The notes under the pieces: model-generated
Database searches by the model: none
What the model was told of the DNA's origin: nothing
What the model saw: only the letters and a program-made list of their open reading frames with translations
Shown: positions 8,919 to 15,291 of the stretch, in pieces
Numbering within the stretch: position 1 is the stretch's first letter
Layout of the letters: each line of letters begins with the position of its first letter
Origin: Nitrosomonas supralitoralis
GTDB lineage: Bacteria > Pseudomonadota > Gammaproteobacteria > Burkholderiales > Nitrosomonadaceae
NCBI RefSeq assembly: GCF_003011925.2
Contig: NZ_PXXU01000020.1
Coordinates: 1 to 58,463 of the forward strand
Length of the DNA: 58,463 nucleotides
Direction of reading: 5' to 3'
Program-made: the position numbers and the translations under genes

Positions 8919-9092
8919 ATGAAAACGTTGAAATTGTCATTATTGGCATGGGCGCTAGCTATTCTGAGTGCTTGTGCACAAATGAATTCATCATTGGTTG
9001 CACCCAATGGGATAGCAAACAATGATCCTGAATATCAGCCATCCCGGGTATTCCAAGTTAGATTGCATACTGCAGCTATTTCTTCAAATTAG
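8919..9092 (+). pseudogene. Truncated lipoprotein paralogue
   Basis: A 57-codon frame that starts like the intact lipoprotein at 9254. Both share the leader MK-x-LK-(L/I)S, the lipobox L-S-A-C, then AQMN(S/A)SL(V/I)AP and GIANND. After the shared 'AND'-type segment the sequence departs abruptly to an unrelated ~24-residue tail ending in AISSN. The strong Shine-Dalgarno AGGAGG (8905-8910) and the palindromic promoter are kept, so it is probably still expressed as a very short lipoprotein. The ATG at 8919 was chosen over 8916 because its spacing to AGGAGG (8 bases) equals that of the intact copy. It is best read as a tandem duplicate that lost its main domain. Confidence 0.7.
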
Positions 9093-9157
9093 TTCGTTAA
9101 ACGTGACATTGATTTATTCGTAGTGATTTCTACGAGAGGTATTGTAATCACTATGGT

Positions 9158-9198
9158 TAATGGTTTCCATTAATAAAAAACAATAGTTTTCCCAATAT
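9158..9198 (+). promoter_or_regulatory. Palindromic promoter element, copy 2
   Basis: A perfect 15-base palindrome apart from the central triplet, TAATGGTTTCCATTA (9158-9172). It is followed by AAACAATAG and CCCAATAT at the same spacing as copy 1. Possible -35 TTAATA (9170-9175) and -10 CAATAT (9193-9198) are 17 bp apart. The palindrome ends 82 bp before the lipoprotein start at 9254. Confidence 0.6.
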
Positions 9199-9253
9199 AC
9201 ACAAGGTACTGATCAAATTATGATAGTGCCATATGTTAGAGGAGGTATTCATT

Positions 9254-9628
9254 ATGAAAGCATTGAAAATATCAATAGGAGTGATAGCGCTGGTTATTCT
9301 GAGCGCTTGTGCACAAATGAATGCATCTTTGATTGCCCCGACAGGGATCGCAAATAATGATCATGAGGCTTTGGTTAATTATTATGAAACCGTAGCTGAA
9401 GAAGCAAGATCAAGACTGCAGAAGAATAAAAAAATCCTTGAAGCATATGAAGCACGCCCATACTATTATGGAAGAAGAGGTCTGGATTTGCAGTCACATA
9501 CATCTGCGAATATTCGTGCGCATGAAAAAACCTTGCAAGAAAGTATAAAATTTGCTGAATTTCATAAAAGAATGGCGACAAAAGAAAGGAACGCTCCAAC
9601 CAGTAAAGAAAAGATCAATTCAAATTAG
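9254..9628 (+). CDS. Lipoprotein with YGRRG-x-D-x2-SHT motif, copy 2
   Basis: A 124-residue lipoprotein with a leader ending in the lipobox L-S-A-C (cysteine about residue 19). The mature part is mostly helical and rich in charged residues (EEARSRLQKNKKILEAYE), then YYYGRRGLDLQSHTSANIRAHE. The same helical segment and YGRRG...SHT-x-ANIR motif occur in the lipoprotein at 11227-11694, so they form a small family. No named domain was recognised. The start at 9254 is set by AGGAGG eight bases upstream. It converges with porin paralogue 2 and has the palindromic promoter 82 bp upstream. Confidence 0.8.
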   Translation: MKALKISIGVIALVILSACAQMNASLIAPTGIANNDHEALVNYYETVAEEARSRLQKNKKILEAYEARPYYYGRRGLDLQSHTSANIRAHEKTLQESIKFAEFHKRMATKERNAPTSKEKINSN

Positions 9629-9715
9629 TAGCTTGATCTTAGTTTAGTCTGGAGTAGTAAAAGTTAAAGATAAGACTTGTATTCGCATGACTTGTGTTTC
9701 TAAGTTGTTGGATCG

Positions 9716-11092
9716 CTAAAAAGGAATTACGAAATCAAGCGAAAACAAAATCTGATCTTTATTGCCTGCAAAGGGTCGATAAGTAGCTGTATGCAAAGCA
9801 TCGACCCTATCATAACGAATATTCGGTCGGATGTTGATTTTTTTCACCGCTTCCCATTTAAGCTTAAGTGTTTTAGCGGCTTTCCAGTTTAAGCCAATAG
9901 TGGCCGCATAGTAGTCGGCAGGTGTAATGGTGACGCTGCTGAGATTTCCGGCATAACTCGTGGTTATGCCGTTTACGATGTTAGTTGCAGCAGCAACTCG
10001 AAATGGAGAAGGATTGCGAAATCCATCGCGATCCCGAAACCACTCTCCGCGCATACCTATCGATAAATTCTCCGTAAGATCATGGTATAAGTGCGTTACA
10101 AAACCAATCCATTCAGCATTCTTTACTACATTGGTATATTTTAGATTATTTAATAATACGCCACCCGCATAGCCATGAACATGATGCAGTACCAGCAGGG
10201 TTTTAGGATTTATTTTGTGTTGAAATACAATATTGTACATTCCCCATGATTCGTCGCTTCGTGTTGAAATCTTGCCATAAGTGCCGGTAGCGTTGAGTGA
10301 GGTGGCCTGGTTATCACTGGTCCAGGTAATACCCGCAATGCCACCCCAATTGCCGAGTTGTCTATTCCATCCACTATCCCACCCACCGGTTGCGCTACCG
10401 GTAACAGCACTTCCGGAGATAGACCAATTGTTGTTGACTATATAGTTTGCCTGTAATCCGGTGTGTGTGAAGGGTTCTCCAGCATTAAAAGAGTAAGCGC
10501 GGGTGTAGAAAAAATTGTCAGGAGCCGGGACGGTTTCAAAACCGGTTGGCGAGTAAAAATGTCCTGCTTTTAGGTTGAGTCCGTTTTTTCCAATCGGCAC
10601 GTGTGCTTCCAAGTAGGCTTGCGGGAGTGCGATTCCATACGTGCGAGTTGATGAACAACATAGATGAAGATCCCAGTTATTGCGTTTGAGAGCTTCGCCG
10701 GAATTGACATCAAAAGTTGGTACGCCAAAAGCTTGTGTATAAATCGCATCGGTTCCAAACAAAAAATCAAAACGCCCGCCAAAATCCCATGTTCTGGTTT
10801 CCGATATTACTGGGCGTTGCAGAAACAGATTGAATTGATTTAACTGAAATCGATTGGCTCGATCAGAAAAAGCAACAGGCCCATTATAACCACCCGCTTG
10901 GCTGGGGTTAAAAGTTGCACCACCGTGAATCCAACCACCGAATTCAATCCGGCTATCTTTAAAATATTTTTTTAAATTGTTTGCGTAAGGAGTGGTTGCG
11001 TATGAAAAGGAAAAAAACGTGCTTCCTATTATAAAGACGATCGACAGCCATTTCAGGAATTTTTTTTTAGAGTGATGGTACGGTTCATTCAT
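9716..11092 (-). CDS. Outer-membrane beta-barrel porin, paralogue 2
   Basis: A 458-residue porin of the BBP2 type, closely matching the one at 7376-8731. It shares GGWIHGGATFNPSQ, NQFNLFLQR, LCCSSTRTYG and a final IPF with a terminal phenylalanine. The ATG at 11092 gives a conventional signal peptide (about 11-35, ending near FSYA). An ATG ten codons upstream (11122) lies inside a 20 bp hairpin arm and is less likely to be used. No clear ribosome binding site precedes either. It follows the lipoprotein gene 11227-11694 on the same strand, with only the hairpin between them and no separate promoter visible, so the two are probably co-transcribed. Confidence 0.83.
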   Translation of the reverse strand: MNEPYHHSKKKFLKWLSIVFIIGSTFFSFSYATTPYANNLKKYFKDSRIEFGGWIHGGATFNPSQAGGYNGPVAFSDRANRFQLNQFNLFLQRPVISETRTWDFGGRFDFLFGTDAIYTQAFGVPTFDVNSGEALKRNNWDLHLCCSSTRTYGIALPQAYLEAHVPIGKNGLNLKAGHFYSPTGFETVPAPDNFFYTRAYSFNAGEPFTHTGLQANYIVNNNWSISGSAVTGSATGGWDSGWNRQLGNWGGIAGITWTSDNQATSLNATGTYGKISTRSDESWGMYNIVFQHKINPKTLLVLHHVHGYAGGVLLNNLKYTNVVKNAEWIGFVTHLYHDLTENLSIGMRGEWFRDRDGFRNPSPFRVAAATNIVNGITTSYAGNLSSVTITPADYYAATIGLNWKAAKTLKLKWEAVKKINIRPNIRYDRVDALHTATYRPFAGNKDQILFSLDFVIPF

Positions 11093-11106
11093 ACATACAA
11101 ATAGAA

Positions 11107-11158
11107 ATTGCCAAAGAGACATGGAACGTATATTAACATTCCATGTCTCTTTGGCAAT
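11107..11158 (-). repeat. 20 bp perfect inverted repeat between lipoprotein and porin genes
   Basis: The arms at 11107-11126 and 11139-11158 are exact reverse complements (they include GCCAAAGAGACATGG), around a 12-base loop. In RNA this is a very stable hairpin. It lies 69 bp after the lipoprotein stop codon and 15 bp before the porin start. Only a weak U-rich stretch follows it, so it may be a leaky terminator, an mRNA-stability element or a translation-controlling hairpin rather than a simple terminator. Confidence 0.8.
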
Positions 11159-11226
11159 ATATTAACAGCGATACTAACTCAAAAATATGATCATAAATAA
11201 ACCGCCTCTTAAAATAAGAAAACGCT

Positions 11227-11694
11227 TTAATTTCTTTTCAAGTCGCTAGGTTCAGAACTGAGTCTCGCTTTGACTTTACGGTTTTCTTTTTGGTTCGGGC
11301 TGTCAAATGATTGTGCATATTCACTTTTCTTAAGCTCGGCAGCGATTTTGCGATGATAACCCGCTTGCTGAATGGCATCTGTCGCTGCTTCTTGGTAGTA
11401 GCGAATATTAGCCAATGTGTGTGATTTATAATCCTGCCCACGTCTGCCATAATGATTGCTATGATCTTCGTATTGTTCTAACAATACCTTTTTCTCTTCA
11501 ACTTTTGCTGTCATTTCATTGGCCAGCTTGTCGTAGTAATTGGCTAAATTTTCGTAGTCATTGGACGTTTTGGCTTCTGATACAATCTTACTGTGATCCA
11601 TATTGCGTGCTTCCATTGGGCTCATTTGCGCGCAGGCAACTAACATAGAAAGCATCGGCAAAACTGCAAGATATTTTCCTAATTTAATGTTCAT
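11227..11694 (-). CDS. Lipoprotein with YGRRG-x-D-x2-SHT motif, copy 3
   Basis: A 155-residue lipoprotein with lipobox L-V-A-C (cysteine about residue 21) followed by AQMS. A helical region (NLANYYDKLANEMTAKVEEK) leads into HYGRRGQDYKSHTLANIRYY, matching the protein at 9254-9628. The C-terminal ~30 residues are extra and highly charged. The ATG at 11694 was preferred over one ten codons upstream because the leader then has normal length and GGAG lies about 11 bases upstream. It is the first gene of a likely two-gene unit with porin paralogue 2. The palindromic element lies 89 bp upstream. Confidence 0.8.
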   Translation of the reverse strand: MNIKLGKYLAVLPMLSMLVACAQMSPMEARNMDHSKIVSEAKTSNDYENLANYYDKLANEMTAKVEEKKVLLEQYEDHSNHYGRRGQDYKSHTLANIRYYQEAATDAIQQAGYHRKIAAELKKSEYAQSFDSPNQKENRKVKARLSSEPSDLKRN

Positions 11695-11756
11695 AATGAT
11701 AATACTCCAAATGGAATTGCACATGAAAACATCTTACGGGGGTTAATACTGAAATA

Positions 11757-11797
11757 ATATTGGGGAATCCATTGTTTTTAAATAAGGGAAACCCTTA
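11757..11797 (-). promoter_or_regulatory. Palindromic promoter element, copy 3 with paired base changes
   Basis: On the minus strand the core reads TAAGGGTTTCCCTTA (11783-11797). It differs from TAATGGTTTCCATTA at two mirror positions, so the palindrome is preserved. It is followed by AAAACAATGG and CCCAATAT as in copies 1 and 2. Possible -35 TTATTT and -10 CAATAT (11757-11762) are 17 bp apart. It lies 89 bp before the lipoprotein start. Confidence 0.62.
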
Positions 11798-11820
11798 GGA
11801 TTGATTGCGCCGTCGGTGAT

Positions 11821-12477
11821 CTAATGTTCTTCAGAAATCCAGCGTGTGGCGTAGCGGATTAAGTCGGCACCATCCTTTAAATGCAGTTTGACGCGGATAT
11901 TGAAACGATGCGTTTCAATTGTTTTGATGCTGCGGCAAAGTAATTTGGCAATTTCTTGGCTGCTATGTCCTTGTCCGATCATGTGAAGTACTTCAAATTC
12001 ACTGGGAGTTAGTGTGTTGATGAGTTGTTCTGGCTCGGAGTGTCCCGATGCGATACGCTTCAGCAATTTATCATGCATTTCCTTACTTAAATAAACGTTA
12101 CCTTTGAGTACTTCATGAATTGCCGCCAGGAGTATCTCGCCAGGTTCCTGTTTCATCACATAACCGCGAGCACCGGCACGTAAGGCACGCTCTGCATAAA
12201 CGGATTCATCGTGCATGGATACAAATAGGACAGGAAGCGAGGGTATCAGTGCATGCATATTTTTAATCACTTCAAAGCCGGATACTGTTTTAAGCGTGAC
12301 ATCTAATAAAACAATATCGACAGGGCCATTCTTTTTCAGTATTGCCAATGCTTCGTTGCCATCACCGGCCTCGGCAAATACCTCCATATCGGGTTCCATA
12401 TTAATCATCATCGCCATGCCTCGTCTTAACATGGCATGATCATCCACTAGCATTACTTTGTATTTATTTGTAGACAT
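11821..12477 (-). CDS. Response regulator, NarL/FixJ (LuxR) type
   Basis: A 218-residue DNA-binding response regulator. The receiver domain (about 7-125) has the acidic pair in MLVDDH, the phosphoacceptor aspartate in VLLDVT (about 58), the switch serine in LFVSMHD and the conserved lysine in YVMKQ. The C-terminal LuxR-type helix-turn-helix (about 150-212) runs from LTPSEFEVLHMIGQG through SSQEIAKLL to KTIETHRFNIRVKL. It follows the histidine kinase gene with a one-base gap and is surely its partner. The nearest candidate targets are the palindromic elements before the adjacent lipoprotein and porin genes, which is inference from position only. Confidence 0.92.
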   Translation of the reverse strand: MSTNKYKVMLVDDHAMLRRGMAMMINMEPDMEVFAEAGDGNEALAILKKNGPVDIVLLDVTLKTVSGFEVIKNMHALIPSLPVLFVSMHDESVYAERALRAGARGYVMKQEPGEILLAAIHEVLKGNVYLSKEMHDKLLKRIASGHSEPEQLINTLTPSEFEVLHMIGQGHSSQEIAKLLCRSIKTIETHRFNIRVKLHLKDGADLIRYATRWISEEH

Positions 12478-12478
12478 C

Positions 12479-14920
12479 TTAAGTCATCCGCATTTCTAAT
12501 CGAACTTCAGTACCGCCTTCGTTACGAGAGAGAAAATTCAATTTTGCACCCAGTTGTTTGGCACGATATTGCATTATTTTTATTCCCATCCCGGAAGTTG
12601 TTTGTGATGCTCTATCCGTTTCAGTAAATCCGCTGCCATCATCGGAAATTGACAAACAAAGTATTCCTTCATCAGAAGATAAGGACAGGGTGATATGCTG
12701 GGCTTTACCATGGCGAATTGCATTGTTGGCAGCTTCCTGGGCAATTCGATATAGATTAAGTGCCAAAGTATTATCATGAATGATAATGCTATTCTTACAT
12801 GAAAAATTGCAAGAGATGCTGTAAGTCGTTGATATTCTATTTGCCAGAGCTTGTAATGCAGCAATCAAACCATTGGCTTCTATTTCAAATGGAAGCAGTC
12901 CTTGTGCCAGTTGTTTGATTTGTATTACTGAGATTTGCGCTTGTGAAGCAATAGAGGCGGCAACTGTCGCCATACTTGTGTTTCCTGTAACTACAATTTG
13001 CTTTTCCAGCGCTCTGGCTTGATAGCCAATAGCAGCTATTTGCTGTCCGAGATTATCATGCAATTCCTGTCCAATGGTGTGTGCTTGTTCTTCAGCCACG
13101 AGTACTAGAGCTTGTTCTAATCGCTTGCGTTCTAACCAGCTTTCCAAGTCGCTGGCGATCGCGTTGATGAGCTTATGCTCTTCCACTACCAGATAAGGGT
13201 GGTCTATCGGGTAATAAACGCGTATATGACCGCACACATTACCATTCACATGAATCAAGCAGCAGCAGGTACATGCAGGATCTCGATCTATGCGCCAGAA
13301 ACCGGTTTTTCTGTTAGTGATTTTGGTTTTTGACTGTAATCGATTTCCGGTTTCTGAATCAAACTTTCCGGAAGAATATCGCCAGCCGTTTAGTTCGATC
13401 ACTGCGCTTGCAATTTTAGGGAATTGCATTGCCGGTATCAAATGCTCAAAAATATTCAGGCAAACATTGTCTATCGACGATTCCATACCAATGCCACGGC
13501 GAATTTCATAAAGGCAAGTGATTTCTTTAAGGCGTTCATGCAATAACTCATCGACTTGTTTGCGCTCTAACCATCGTGCTAGATCACTGGTAATCGCATC
13601 AATAAGCTTTTGTTCTTCCAGAACCAAGAAAGGCTTGTCTTGAGGATAGAAAACGCTTAGTTGACCACATATCTTGCCGTTTACATTGATTTTAGAATTT
13701 AATCTGTGCGTCATATTTTGTGTCGATGTCGTGGAAGAAATATTTTGTCCATCGAGTTCAATCGTCACTGAGGCATGTTCGGGATATTGCATAGCAGGTA
13801 TCAGATGCGCAATTATTTGCTGACAAGCTTTGTCGACAGATAGATCGAGTCCAATGCTGCGGCGAATCTCATACAAACAAGTAATTTCTTTCAGGCGTTC
13901 GCGCAGTTCAATTTCTTTATGACTCAGTTCGATAGAAATCTGTTCTGCGGTTTCTTTGGCGTTGCGTGATTCTCTTTCGGATTTAATCAGCTTGCGAACA
14001 AACCAATTCAATAACAATATCTCAGCAATTATTAATCCGACAAGATAAAGAACGATGACTATTAATTGATTATTAACCGGCTCGAATAATTCCTCCTGAT
14101 CCAATTTTAGAATCATCCCTAAACCAATATTCTGGAGTGGTGCATATGCCTCAATTACCGGTATGTGGCGATAATCTTTTGCCGCAATGACACCGCTCAA
14201 GCCATCAAGCGCAAGGCTTATTGGCAGTTTCCCACCTTCTCTCACATATCTCAGGTGTTTGAATTTCACACCATCCATTTGACTGATAAAACAGGCCATT
14301 ACCTGTGTATTAGCGGTCGGAGGGGCGCAAAGTATGAATTCACCGGTTTTGCCAATGGATCTTATCTCGCTAAATCTGCGAGTCACATGTGGCAGGTGAA
14401 TTTCTGTCACAATTCTACCGATAGGGCGCATCTCTGAATCTGTGATATCGATCTGAGTGCGCAAAATAAAGTTTTCATCCCATATAATGTGAGTGTTATT
14501 ATAATTTGGTAATGATATTGATTGAGCCATATTATTAGAAAAATGGCCAATTTGAGATAATTTATTACCATTCACATCATAAACCACTGCAGCAGAAAAA
14601 CCTGCCTCAAGAAGTGAGTTAACATTTCGTTCAAGATCGTGCACTGCGCTTTTATTTTCTGGATGAGCATTGAGCTCTTGTATTGATTGAATTAGGAATG
14701 GACGGAGAGTTAAAGCATGTGTATCAGCCATTCCTTTTTGAATTTGATTTTCTACGAGGTATGCCTTGCCCTGTAGCGCAACACGTAAACCTATGCCAAG
14801 TACCGATTCAATCTGTTGCCGCATTGCACTGTAAACAGCAATGCCGGTTGCTAATGTTAATCCCAGCAGGAGCAGGCCACCAATAATACTTATCTTGTGA
14901 TCATCACGCGTATAAAGCAA
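12479..14920 (-). CDS. Sensor histidine kinase with two tandem GAF-like modules
   Basis: An 813-residue membrane kinase. TM1 lies at about 11-31, an extracytoplasmic sensor of ~250 residues follows, then TM2 at about 287-307. Two copies of a cytoplasmic module each open with RLKEITCLYEIRR (about 338 and 458) and end with a SDL-x-x-WLERK helix. The kinase core has the H-box ELHDNLGQQ (His about 620), the N-box EAANNAIRH and the G-box DDGSGF, as in NarX/DesK-like HisKA_3 kinases. The second module carries an extra ~22 residues with a cysteine cluster, C-T-C-C-C (about 548). The start is TTG, set by GAGGAG six bases upstream. The signal sensed is unknown. Confidence 0.9.
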   Translation of the reverse strand: MLYTRDDHKISIIGGLLLLGLTLATGIAVYSAMRQQIESVLGIGLRVALQGKAYLVENQIQKGMADTHALTLRPFLIQSIQELNAHPENKSAVHDLERNVNSLLEAGFSAAVVYDVNGNKLSQIGHFSNNMAQSISLPNYNNTHIIWDENFILRTQIDITDSEMRPIGRIVTEIHLPHVTRRFSEIRSIGKTGEFILCAPPTANTQVMACFISQMDGVKFKHLRYVREGGKLPISLALDGLSGVIAAKDYRHIPVIEAYAPLQNIGLGMILKLDQEELFEPVNNQLIVIVLYLVGLIIAEILLLNWFVRKLIKSERESRNAKETAEQISIELSHKEIELRERLKEITCLYEIRRSIGLDLSVDKACQQIIAHLIPAMQYPEHASVTIELDGQNISSTTSTQNMTHRLNSKINVNGKICGQLSVFYPQDKPFLVLEEQKLIDAITSDLARWLERKQVDELLHERLKEITCLYEIRRGIGMESSIDNVCLNIFEHLIPAMQFPKIASAVIELNGWRYSSGKFDSETGNRLQSKTKITNRKTGFWRIDRDPACTCCCLIHVNGNVCGHIRVYYPIDHPYLVVEEHKLINAIASDLESWLERKRLEQALVLVAEEQAHTIGQELHDNLGQQIAAIGYQARALEKQIVVTGNTSMATVAASIASQAQISVIQIKQLAQGLLPFEIEANGLIAALQALANRISTTYSISCNFSCKNSIIIHDNTLALNLYRIAQEAANNAIRHGKAQHITLSLSSDEGILCLSISDDGSGFTETDRASQTTSGMGIKIMQYRAKQLGAKLNFLSRNEGGTEVRLEMRMT

Positions 14921-14940
14921 GCTATCTCCTCGGTTGATTT

Positions 14941-14967
14941 ATCGGTATATGATTTATGCCGATTATA
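14941..14967 (-). promoter_or_regulatory. Inverted repeat and -10 box before the histidine kinase gene
   Basis: The sequence ATCGGTATA-TGATT-TATGCCGAT (14941-14963) has 9 bp arms with one mismatch. On the minus strand it immediately follows a perfect TATAAT (14962-14967), so it would cover the transcription start and leader, 20 bases before the TTG start. This suggests an operator or leader hairpin for the kinase-regulator operon. The -35 is poor. Confidence 0.45.
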
Positions 14968-15063
14968 TTAAGCAACGATTATAGTAAGCAGATTTACTTC
15001 TTCAATTAACTTGAAGTGAGTACGCCATACTTGATTGAGGCAGCGAAAAGCACAGCTTCTGAA

Positions 15064-15273
15064 TCAGCAGAGATTAATAATTTTTGATGGATCGTCATAG
15101 TTTATTCGCTTTATTAGCAAGGTTGTAAGTTGATTTTTTAACGTTGACCAAGTCACCAAGTTTACTGATATATTATTGAACTTCGCAAGTCGCCGTTTAA
15201 TTTTCTGATTCTCAATACTTTCTGGGCTAAGGGTGCATGTTTTTCGGAATAATTCATCGAGTTTATTGCTCAA
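15064..15273 (-). CDS. Hypothetical protein, 69 residues
   Basis: A short frame starting with TTG 19 bp after the priA stop codon, preceded by AGGA eight bases upstream. The product is basic and polar (DELFRKTCTLSPESIENQ, then KIKRRLAKF) with no signal peptide or membrane segment. No family was recognised. Its place directly behind priA suggests co-transcription, but coding is only moderately supported and it could be chance. Confidence 0.35.
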   Translation of the reverse strand: MSNKLDELFRKTCTLSPESIENQKIKRRLAKFNNISVNLVTWSTLKNQLTTLLIKRINYDDPSKIINLC

Positions 15274-15291
15274 TATAGATCCTGACGTGAG

